Source of the DNA: a virus
Length of the DNA stretch: 64,000 bases
Strand: one strand, 5' to 3'
IMG/VR virus record: IMGVR_UViG_3300021960_000065
Location: 1 to 64,000 of that record
How positions within the stretch are numbered: position 1 is the first letter of the stretch; every line of letters starts with the position of its first letter. The notes below the pieces were generated by a model, which was not told where the DNA came from, made no database searches, and was given only the letters and a program-made list of their open reading frames with translations. The translations under genes were made by a program, and so were the position numbers. Of this stretch, positions 1-8,844 are shown one piece after another.

Positions 1-3000
1 CTATCCCAAACCCGTTGTTCGTTTGGCACATATAGCCCACGAACACGCTCGGTGCTAACGGTTCTCGTGACACGATAGGGCCGACTCACATATCCCAACG
101 AGCCTACGAAGGGGTCTGTGCTTGTGGTGATTGTCGTGTTTTCGGATTTTAACCCGTTTTTGACAACAGCCTTCGCTTTATCTGTGGTGCTTTGTCGCAT
201 ATTGCCGAGTGTCGCATAATCACTCTCGGTGGCGTTTGTCATTGAACCATATTTGCTCGCAATTTCGTAGCCATTCTCCAATGCCACCGACCAATCCCCT
301 GTCTTTTTGATTTTGTAAAGGGGCTGAGAATCCACCAAATCAATGGTGGTGGTGGAGGATAGGGTAATGGTGGGGCAAGCCCTGTAAAGCAGTGTGTTGG
401 TGCTTATGTCCTTGTCCAAATTGAGCAAATACATTCGTGAAAAGGTGTATGAACCAAGTGTTGAAGTGACATAAGCACCTCGCCACAAACGACCAAAAAT
501 TTCCGATTGACTGTTGATGACTACATTGGGGTTAGGGGCGTAGGTGTAGTCAGCAATTGTGCTACTGACCGCACCTAATGCTTCAGGGGAAGCGGTTGTC
601 ACGCCATCGGCATTTGCATCATAGACCTCAAGGTTGATGCCCGCATCAAGGTCACTGCTCGTGTAATCCACACCCGTTGGTTTGCCATTGTAGCGAATAT
701 CGCCGCCACCCGCAGGTGGTTGGTCTATTACGATTATGTCACCCGCCACATAGCCCGAACCCGGTGCGTTCACACTTACCTTGACAATTGCACCGTTTAG
801 GGTCACAATGTCCACTGTCATCCCAATTCCTAAGCCTGATGGCAAAGTCGCCACACCTGTGGCATCAACATAACCCGTTCCTCCATTGTTCACCTCAATG
901 ACTTCATAATTCACTTTGCGGATGTAAATGATATTCCCCGCATAAAGAGCAATCGTTTGATTGTCCACCAATTCAATGGATGACCCACTTACAGCACCAA
1001 CCGTTCCGATTTCAACATTGGTTGAGGTGACAACCACATCACCCACAGAAAATTCTCCACTCAATGCTGAGAACACCAAGTGATTGTGAGTCGTAGTCGT
1101 TCCAAGCGAAATCCTGTGCAATTCATCACCTGCGGTGAGTGTCACCAATGGTGCTTCCTGCAATTTGATAGTGGTTGCATTTGAAACATTGTCAATTAGG
1201 CCAACAAATTCGCCACTTGGACTCCATACCTCTTGCCCTGCTGAAAATTTGGTGGTAGCATCTGTTCCATAAACACTCAAGGTTCTCGTTGATACGCTTG
1301 CGAATAAAACACCCGTATTTTGAATAGCACCCAATAACTCCAACCCTGTGCTTCGGTGGGTTGGCCCTAATGCACGCAACCCCATAGAGTGAACACCGCT
1401 AACACCATCAACCACGCCAACGCTTTGGCCGTCTTTCGTGTAAATCGTATCACCGATTTCAAAGTGGTCTGCAAAGACTGTATTTGGAGTCATGGCATTG
1501 AATTGTGATACGCCCGCGCTCAATGTGGCATTGGTGCTGACATAGCACTCGGTTTCCTTCAAGGCAAATTCATCCAATTCTGTGCCAAATTCAACATCAT
1601 CAAGCAACAATTCACCATCGGCTAAAGCGGTTCTTTGATCGTTTAACCCTGTCCATTGAAATGGGTCGGAGGCGACTTCGCCCATGATAACCGGGCCGTC
1701 AAACGGCATATCAGGCGGAGGCAAATCGGGCAACACACATGAATTCAATCCCTCAATGGAGAATCGGCTATACCCGTGTCCACTCAAAGCGGAGGGCTGT
1801 GCGCCCCGTGATTCGTGCGTAATGTCAGGCAAACCCATGTTCCCGCCATCCATCGGTTTGGCGGTAAGATACCACACAGGGAGTGGCGCACCAAGACCTT
1901 GAACAATAGGGCCACCATTTGCCGTTCCCCAATAGCCACCGCCTGTCGGTGTGTCACTTTCCCATGACACCACGACTGTGTGTTGTTGTTCTGTTTCATT
2001 GTGAATTGTCCATGTTGGTTCGGATCCTAACACACCATCAAAATCATAGGCAGTGTTGTAGTCATAGACATTGAAAGCAATTTGACCGTTTTGATTTAGT
2101 GAACCAAAATTTGTGTCGGCAATCACTTCCCACGAATCGTAATAGAGAATGTATTCAGTGGATGAAATGGTCGTTGTCAATTTGCCCTTTTGCGGTATGT
2201 CGGTTGGCAAACGCACCGTTGGTGCATTGTTGAGGGCTTCCCCAATATACAATTCATCAAATGACATCAACACCTTTCCAAGCCGAATTGGGTCGCTGTC
2301 ACTCAAATCAGTCGCCAAATCCTCTTTCAAATAGACCTTTGTGCCTCTCACTTCAAGGACTGTTCCAATAAAACGACTGTTTGCACCTGCGGTGTATAAT
2401 CTGTCACCGGGATGAATAGTGCTGAGAACCAAGTCGTTGCCTGACGATTCTTTCAAAGTGATGTAATTCGCTGAACCCTTCGCTTGATTGCCATTGGCTT
2501 CCCACTGCAAAGAACCCCCTTCGCCACCTGTCAAAAACCCAATTGGGTTAAAATTCACACCCTCGTAATTTGCCCGCCCCGACATTGACTGATATTTGGC
2601 TCGCAAATATCGCCCTCGTGAATGCGACCCCGTTTGATTCACACGAGATGAATTGATAGCGGATGCGATCATCATCGCCGCCTCCTTTGAACCCAAATCA
2701 TAGGTTAGTGACGATGAGGCAGCACTCGCTGCCTCGCTCGCACGCTTCAAATCAATGACATAGAAATTGTCACTGTTGCTATATGTGCCAACAGAATCGT
2801 TTGCCAAATTGGTTCGCACCAAAAAGTGCATACCGAGAGCGTTGCCACCACCCGCCCAAGTGAAAGTGGTCGCATCTGTGTATTCGGTGTCAGGATAGGT
2901 GAAATGGAGGCTGAAATAGCCACTTGGGGGTCGTGCATCATCACTCCCCATAGTGCGTGTGTCGGCAGGGTAATCCTGTCGCTTGAACGCGCTCACCTCA

Positions 3001-3005
3001 GCCAT
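1..3005 (-). CDS. Giant virion (tail tip/adhesin) protein, 3' end outside window
   Basis: The frame is open from an ATG at 3005 to the window edge, giving more than 1000 residues with no stop, so the C-terminus is missing. The start overlaps the end of the neighbouring structural gene closely (that gene's stop is at 3007-3009). The product is rich in Gly, Thr, Ser, Asn and Val, as in beta-rich phage fibre proteins. Between about 1000 and 1480 lie three copies of a short beta module with a G-D-x-[IV]-[YV] core and a following [IV]-G-[VL]-[VI]; related copies occur in the next gene. No enzymatic motif was seen. It follows the tape measure gene and the other lectin-like genes, so a role in the tail tip or in host attachment is inferred from position and composition only. 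Confidence 0.7.
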   Translation of the reverse strand, partial: MAEVSAFKRQDYPADTRTMGSDDARPPSGYFSLHFTYPDTEYTDATTFTWAGGGNALGMHFLVRTNLANDSVGTYSNSDNFYVIDLKRASEAASAASSSLTYDLGSKEAAMMIASAINSSRVNQTGSHSRGRYLRAKYQSMSGRANYEGVNFNPIGFLTGGEGGSLQWEANGNQAKGSANYITLKESSGNDLVLSTIHPGDRLYTAGANSRFIGTVLEVRGTKVYLKEDLATDLSDSDPIRLGKVLMSFDELYIGEALNNAPTVRLPTDIPQKGKLTTTISSTEYILYYDSWEVIADTNFGSLNQNGQIAFNVYDYNTAYDFDGVLGSEPTWTIHNETEQQHTVVVSWESDTPTGGGYWGTANGGPIVQGLGAPLPVWYLTAKPMDGGNMGLPDITHESRGAQPSALSGHGYSRFSIEGLNSCVLPDLPPPDMPFDGPVIMGEVASDPFQWTGLNDQRTALADGELLLDDVEFGTELDEFALKETECYVSTNATLSAGVSQFNAMTPNTVFADHFEIGDTIYTKDGQSVGVVDGVSGVHSMGLRALGPTHRSTGLELLGAIQNTGVLFASVSTRTLSVYGTDATTKFSAGQEVWSPSGEFVGLIDNVSNATTIKLQEAPLVTLTAGDELHRISLGTTTTHNHLVFSALSGEFSVGDVVVTSTNVEIGTVGAVSGSSIELVDNQTIALYAGNIIYIRKVNYEVIEVNNGGTGYVDATGVATLPSGLGIGMTVDIVTLNGAIVKVSVNAPGSGYVAGDIIVIDQPPAGGGDIRYNGKPTGVDYTSSDLDAGINLEVYDANADGVTTASPEALGAVSSTIADYTYAPNPNVVINSQSEIFGRLWRGAYVTSTLGSYTFSRMYLLNLDKDISTNTLLYRACPTITLSSTTTIDLVDSQPLYKIKKTGDWSVALENGYEIASKYGSMTNATESDYATLGNMRQSTTDKAKAVVKNGLKSENTTITTSTDPFVGSLGYVSRPYRVTRTVSTERVRGLYVPNEQRVWD

Positions 3006-3006
3006 G

Positions 3007-6000
3007 TCAATCCCACACCGTTAGAGCATTATACAATTCCGTCACTTCGTCAGCGGTAAAAGCCTTTTTCCATAGAGCAATATCGGCAAGACCGCCCTTG
3101 AAATAAATTGGGTCTGTGTTGTTTGAAGCCCCACTGTGGTGTCGCCCGTAAAAATATGTCCCCGATACGCTGTAAGTGTGCAAAGCAGTGCCAATAGTGA
3201 GCATATTGGTATTCCTTCCATAGAACCCGCTTGAAAGGGCAACGCCCTTCTGCAAATCGTCATTATTGCTCAAAGCAACGATGTTTTTTGTCGTGAATGT
3301 GATAGCGGTTGCCGTCAAAGAGGCAACAACCCCAACCACATTCCCACTTGGGTCAAACACTGTATCACCGATGCTAAATTGTGTTGTGGCATCAACCGTA
3401 TCAACAGCAATTGTGACATTTTCGCCCGCTGTATAACCACCCGTTTTGTTCACAAGAACCCCTGATGCTGTCACATGGGGAACACCAATGGCGGTGGGCA
3501 AATGTGGACTGTTTGCCGCTGTTCCGTTGCGGTATGAAGATGAATCAATGTTCCCTAATTGTGTCACGCTTGATGATGAAGCACTCAATTCTTGAACGCC
3601 ATTTACAAACACAGAAGCGGATGGGTATGTTCCTGTTCTCGCCACTACAACATGATGCCATGCGTCTTTGGGCAAGGGTGCGAGAAGGGTGATTCTGTAA
3701 TCGGATTGTGTCCCCAAAGACTGTGCCGTTCTCACCAAAATGATGACATCCATCATGTTTGGCATCATCGCATTTTCTTTGGTTTCAATGCCCACGCCAA
3801 ATGTCCCGTTGTTTGTGTCAATACCCTGAATGACAGGGCCATTCCCATAGGCTTCGCTTGTCCATGAGCCTGTGTTGGGTTTAGCCGAGAACAAAAATGA
3901 CACCGACCAATCGTCATTGACGGCATCAATGATGGGAACACGCAATTGTGGGTCTTGACCCATCCCTGCGGATTGTTTGTGAAGGGATATGGCGGCGTTG
4001 TTTGCTGTTGCTAAATCAAGTCCCTTTGATTCAGGATCAACGGTGATAGGTGCATCCGAAGCATCAATAGCCGATGCTGAAAAATTGCCGTAGGCGAGCA
4101 ATTTGCGACCAAAGAGGGTTTCAAGAACCAATTCTTTCCCATCTGTTCCGTGATTCGTGCTAAATAGCCCACTTTCATTCAAGCGTGCATAGAACAAGCA
4201 ATCGTTGTCCATCGTGTGTGCTAAATTGTCAGCAACGCCCGATGAAACGAGGGTGTATTTACCATGCAATCCACGATATGTGTTTTCTTTGACGGTATCG
4301 CTATTCTTCAATTTAGTGAAATCCAACACCGCAGCGGATGTTTGAACCTCTTGGAGATTTTGAAAGCCACTATACCCCGTTGGGCCTTGCGAATAGTGGT
4401 GAGTGTAAAAATCGGAATAGTCGTTGTCCGTTCCATCGCTGATGTCAAAGACCGTTCCCGTGTGTCCACCACCAAAGAAGAGAATACCGTGTGCATCAGG
4501 CAAAGGATAAACGATTTTGATGACCGCCTCTTTGCTATTGCCATCACGATCCACAAACAATTCAGTCCACTTCTTTGTCAAGTCGTCATCAAGAGGTTTT
4601 ACCGTTCCCAAGAAACAACACGCACCGACTCCATTTACACGACACTGTGTTGCCCCAATGTTCGCCACGATATTTTCAAAAGTCCCTATCAAAGCATCAT
4701 CAACAACAATATAACCCGGATTTGAAGATGAGGTGTTTTGTGATAAACGGTTGATAGCATCCAATGCCTTTCTTTCAACGGCAATATGCGGGAATGAATT
4801 TGTGTCATAAACAGGCCAAAAGTCACCATTCTTTTGACGAGCATTTTTGACCGATTTGATGATGAATTCGCTTCCGATTCCGTTGTAGGTTCGCAAATTA
4901 CCGCCACCATCCTCCACCCGCCCGTGAACACCGCCCTGAAATGTGGTGATCGGAATGTGTGTTTCACCATCCATGCCCAACGGCAAAGGGGCAGCAAAGG
5001 ATGAAGCCTGATATGACCGACTGTTTGTAGCCAACAGTCCACCGTGTCCTATTGCTTGAATAGGGCGATATGGATAAGGGCTATTGTTGTGAAGCCATAG
5101 GGCGAAATTGCGACCTGTTGCGCCCGGAACAGTGCTGTGTATAACAATAGATATGCCCGCTTCTCCATCACGGCTCTCCACTTCTTGTCCGATAAATGCA
5201 CGCACATACCCCATGTGTGTTCCTGTGTCAAGACTTGACACTGTTTCTGTCCCATTGGTTTCGGTGAATAATTGTGGTGGATTAAAGCCACTTCCACCGT
5301 TGGTGTTCTTTGCATTGGGATGACCTGCTTGATTGATGAGTCGGATGATTTCATTGACACCTTCTTTGAAATTGCTGACATTTTTTGAATTGGCAACCGT
5401 TCCAAGGTTTATATGGAGTGGGCGAACATGGTCTAAAACATCATCATTACGCTTGCCTTTTAGTGCAAAATGACCTGTTCGGCATTCAACGGGCGGTTGA
5501 AGCGGGAAGTCGTCATCACCAAACAAATGGTTGCTCGGATCAAAAGAGAAGCCTTCCATCGTTGGCCCTTTGTTGATGAACAATCGTGAATCGTCTGTTG
5601 GGTCAATGCAAATTGCTGTTTTTGATAGTGTAGGATTGGCTGATGTTGAACGCCCCAAACACAACGCATAGCGCATTGGGTCAATGAACGCTTGAGCCAT
5701 CGTGCTATTGCTTGTTCCAACCGTAGCGGAGAAGCCCGTGAGTGCCTTGACTGTGCCGTTGTAATGAAAATCATCATCCGATAGCCAACAGCCCATGACA
5801 ACGGGCAAACCAATAATAAATTGGTCTTGCACTTCACTCAATGTTGCATTTTTGTCAGCCCAATCGTGCCACGAATCAAAATATAAGCGGTGATTCAATC
5901 CTTCAATTGACACTTTATACACACGAACACGAATTCCGCCTGTGTCGTTTATCACGCCTTCTCCAACCGTGACAGCGAATCCGTTGTTATCGTTTGGTGT

Positions 6001-8841
6001 TGCACCCGCTGACCCAAACGACCAATACGGTGAACCCAACGGTGTATTATTCACCAATGCTTCGGGTATGCCTGTTTTGAGCGTAATGTTTGTTGTTGCC
6101 ACGCTCGCCACAACGCCAAGAAGTGAACCTGTGTTGTGGTTATACACTTCGTCACCGGGTTTGAATTTGATGGTGGCATCAACCGTATCAACCGTAAGGC
6201 TCGTTTGACCGATGGGATAGCCAACGAGAGCATTGATTAACACACCTGTGCTTGTGGTGTTAAAAGACGGAACAACAATACCGCTTTCTTGGATAAACGG
6301 TTGAACATCATCAACCTCAATGTAGGCATCCGTGTAGGCAGAACCTCCTGTGGCGGTGGTTTCTCCGCCTGAATATGTTCCCAATTTCAAATACGATGCT
6401 GCGTTTTCCCGCATGAAACGGATGATTGTTCGCCCCGCAACCATGTTGTAATTGTGGACTTTGAAGGATGAAACCTCCCCTCGCAACCCCCAATCAATTG
6501 CCCACCGATTCTCATAATTTTGCATCTGTGGGCGATTGACAGCCGACATGGTGCAATCAACAACGATTTCCATTGACTTGTCACTTGGTAATGGACTCCT
6601 TCGGTATTCGCTCTCAGGCAAAATTTGCTCAATGTCATAGAACATTGAGGGAAACAACGGCAATTCAACCAATGCCCTCGTTGATGCGTAATAGGTGGAG
6701 GTTTGCCTGTCGTTTCGCACTGATGGATTGTTTGTCCCAATCACCTTATCCTTCCACACAGGCAATTTGCTGTGTTCTGTTCGCACAGGGGCGACATCAA
6801 TACCGCCTTGACCCAAACCACCAAGCGTGATGCTCACGGTTGGCGATCCCAAATCACCGATTTCTTTGATTGGGAAACCTTCATTCAGATCAAAATCCCT
6901 TTCGCTGATTTTGTCGGTTATGTCAATCAATTGTGAACGACCACGAAGGGCTACACCCCCACTTGACATATCGCCACTCACAGGATTGATTTCCTCAACA
7001 CGCCCTCGCATTAAGGTCATTTCAATTGTGCAATTGTGATATGAATTGACTCCGTTTTGCTGAGTGTAAATGGTGTTGAGGGTCTTTGTTCTGTTCCTGT
7101 TTGACGGATGGATTAACAACAAATGACGGTCAGCCTCAAGGATGTTATCAATGATGTCAAATTGTTCATAATTGACAGGTTGCATGAATGGGTTGTCATT
7201 GTCGGTGATTATGTCTTTGTTTTTGTTTGATGATTGAATGGTGACGGTGTGATAAATGCTGTCGTTTTTGTCAGTGATTGAGCGTGTATTGCTGATAGCA
7301 ATTGGAGAACCATAACCATCGTCACGGATGCGGTTGCCCGCAATCGTTTCTTGGATAATAGTGTGAGCGCAATTTTCAACATTGACAAATGGCGAAATTG
7401 CCAAATCTCCTGTGGGATTTGCTCGCAACGAGTGGTTGGTTAAACCCGATTGAAAATCCTTTGAGGGTATAGTGATGAGTCCACCCGGTGCGTGCAGGGT
7501 GAGAGCATCCCATGTGGGTGGTGAACCGAATTGGTTGGCTGTGTAGGGTCGCCTAATCCAATCCAAAATAGACCGATACACAGGATAGCCATTGGAGTTA
7601 TCAACAAACACCGTGTTGGTGTCGGGCATGGTTTTTTCAACAACCAACCAACCTTTCTTTGACATGGTGTTAATGCCGTCAATGTCGTTTCGGTATGTTT
7701 GAGCATGGGATGCGGGGGTGAACCACGAATTGTTGCCTTTCCAACCTGCAACCAATTCACCCGTTGGATCAATGGCGTTGTAATAGATGAGGATTTGCGG
7801 TGGCCCTCCTGCATCACGCAGGGCTTGAGGGGTTTCCAATACAGCGATTCGGCTCTCCTTCTCAGGAGTGACATGGCGAACATAATTTTCGTTGGTTGGC
7901 TTGGTTGGGTCAATCATGTCAAACAAAGCATCCTCATCGGTGTCCAAGCCTTTCAATGAGAACGGGCGAATGTCCTCCACAGCGATAGCCACCATCGTGT
8001 CCTGTGACGATGACACTACATTCCCATAGGTCGTGTCAATGAAAGAATTGCCACCTTGAGCGACAATAGCGTGCTTAACGATGCTCGTGCTGACTGTTGT
8101 ATATGTGCTGACTCGTGATGAGGTTTGCACATTCAGTGCTTCGCCAACAAACACACGCTCGGTCACTTTGATTTTTTCATTTTGAGTCACCAATGTTTTC
8201 GCATACGGATCTTCATATTGGCTTTCAAATTGGTCGGCTAACCCTTGAACAGTGCGCTTGACGGACTCAATTTTCGGTTGAGGCAATTGCTTCAAGAAGA
8301 AGTGACCCTCCACACGATTGTAGGTTGTCAAACCACACATACCCGCAATATCCGCCGTTGGCTCAATCACATTACCCGATACCGATGCAAATTCATCACC
8401 CGTTGCAGGTGGGTTGCCACTTCCGAGAATTGTGATGGATGGCACACCGTTGAACGCATCGGTAATATCGCCCGATGAAAGAATGGTTGAGCCACCATTT
8501 GCATTGAGAATGAAATAATCATCCAAATCGCTGACTGTGTGCGATGGTGGTTGGGGTGGGGCGAGAATGTTAGAACCGAAATTCGCCAACATAGAGGCTT
8601 GTAATGCTGCACCTGTCGCTAACCCCTTTGTCACAAGCCAACGGATTGTGTGATAAGCCGAAATCGCTGCATCATTTTGAAAAATTTCAATTGGTGGGCC
8701 TGAATAGCCGGGAAGAATCGGCACGAGCGTAATCGGCCCACCCTGAGCCAAATTGTTCACGGCATTCGTCAATTCCGTAGTCGCTGTTGCCGAATCGGTG
8801 GCGATGGCTGTGAGGATGAGTGGTTCTGTCAATTCAGTCAT
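3007..8841 (-). CDS. Giant tail/adhesin protein with C-terminal LamG-like lectin domain
   Basis: This 1944-residue protein is the largest in the window. The C-terminal 300 residues read as a LamG/concanavalin-like jelly roll: D-W-S-V-S-F-L-F opens the fold, W-H-H-V-V-V-A-R is the central strand, V-F-V-N-G follows, and G-L-A-D-I-A-L-W with a T-A-D-E-V-x-E-L-Y-N tail closes it. A beta module of about 65 residues (around residues 1790-1855) sits inside this domain, between V-F-V-N-G and the L-T-I-G strand. A second copy is near residue 870-930. Such lectin folds bind glycans in many phage adhesins, so it is probably a receptor-binding or tail-tip protein. The rest of the protein was not recognised. 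It begins 3 bases after the stop of the upstream gene. Confidence 0.7.
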   Translation of the reverse strand: MTELTEPLILTAIATDSATATTELTNAVNNLAQGGPITLVPILPGYSGPPIEIFQNDAAISAYHTIRWLVTKGLATGAALQASMLANFGSNILAPPQPPSHTVSDLDDYFILNANGGSTILSSGDITDAFNGVPSITILGSGNPPATGDEFASVSGNVIEPTADIAGMCGLTTYNRVEGHFFLKQLPQPKIESVKRTVQGLADQFESQYEDPYAKTLVTQNEKIKVTERVFVGEALNVQTSSRVSTYTTVSTSIVKHAIVAQGGNSFIDTTYGNVVSSSQDTMVAIAVEDIRPFSLKGLDTDEDALFDMIDPTKPTNENYVRHVTPEKESRIAVLETPQALRDAGGPPQILIYYNAIDPTGELVAGWKGNNSWFTPASHAQTYRNDIDGINTMSKKGWLVVEKTMPDTNTVFVDNSNGYPVYRSILDWIRRPYTANQFGSPPTWDALTLHAPGGLITIPSKDFQSGLTNHSLRANPTGDLAISPFVNVENCAHTIIQETIAGNRIRDDGYGSPIAISNTRSITDKNDSIYHTVTIQSSNKNKDIITDNDNPFMQPVNYEQFDIIDNILEADRHLLLIHPSNRNRTKTLNTIYTQQNGVNSYHNCTIEMTLMRGRVEEINPVSGDMSSGGVALRGRSQLIDITDKISERDFDLNEGFPIKEIGDLGSPTVSITLGGLGQGGIDVAPVRTEHSKLPVWKDKVIGTNNPSVRNDRQTSTYYASTRALVELPLFPSMFYDIEQILPESEYRRSPLPSDKSMEIVVDCTMSAVNRPQMQNYENRWAIDWGLRGEVSSFKVHNYNMVAGRTIIRFMRENAASYLKLGTYSGGETTATGGSAYTDAYIEVDDVQPFIQESGIVVPSFNTTSTGVLINALVGYPIGQTSLTVDTVDATIKFKPGDEVYNHNTGSLLGVVASVATTNITLKTGIPEALVNNTPLGSPYWSFGSAGATPNDNNGFAVTVGEGVINDTGGIRVRVYKVSIEGLNHRLYFDSWHDWADKNATLSEVQDQFIIGLPVVMGCWLSDDDFHYNGTVKALTGFSATVGTSNSTMAQAFIDPMRYALCLGRSTSANPTLSKTAICIDPTDDSRLFINKGPTMEGFSFDPSNHLFGDDDFPLQPPVECRTGHFALKGKRNDDVLDHVRPLHINLGTVANSKNVSNFKEGVNEIIRLINQAGHPNAKNTNGGSGFNPPQLFTETNGTETVSSLDTGTHMGYVRAFIGQEVESRDGEAGISIVIHSTVPGATGRNFALWLHNNSPYPYRPIQAIGHGGLLATNSRSYQASSFAAPLPLGMDGETHIPITTFQGGVHGRVEDGGGNLRTYNGIGSEFIIKSVKNARQKNGDFWPVYDTNSFPHIAVERKALDAINRLSQNTSSSNPGYIVVDDALIGTFENIVANIGATQCRVNGVGACCFLGTVKPLDDDLTKKWTELFVDRDGNSKEAVIKIVYPLPDAHGILFFGGGHTGTVFDISDGTDNDYSDFYTHHYSQGPTGYSGFQNLQEVQTSAAVLDFTKLKNSDTVKENTYRGLHGKYTLVSSGVADNLAHTMDNDCLFYARLNESGLFSTNHGTDGKELVLETLFGRKLLAYGNFSASAIDASDAPITVDPESKGLDLATANNAAISLHKQSAGMGQDPQLRVPIIDAVNDDWSVSFLFSAKPNTGSWTSEAYGNGPVIQGIDTNNGTFGVGIETKENAMMPNMMDVIILVRTAQSLGTQSDYRITLLAPLPKDAWHHVVVARTGTYPSASVFVNGVQELSASSSSVTQLGNIDSSSYRNGTAANSPHLPTAIGVPHVTASGVLVNKTGGYTAGENVTIAVDTVDATTQFSIGDTVFDPSGNVVGVVASLTATAITFTTKNIVALSNNDDLQKGVALSSGFYGRNTNMLTIGTALHTYSVSGTYFYGRHHSGASNNTDPIYFKGGLADIALWKKAFTADEVTELYNALTVWD

Positions 8842-8844
8842 TCA

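Noticed and set aside
1-3. TAG on the minus strand at the window edge as stop of the first gene
   Set aside because: It is in a different frame from the ATG at 3005; the true frame stays open to the edge.
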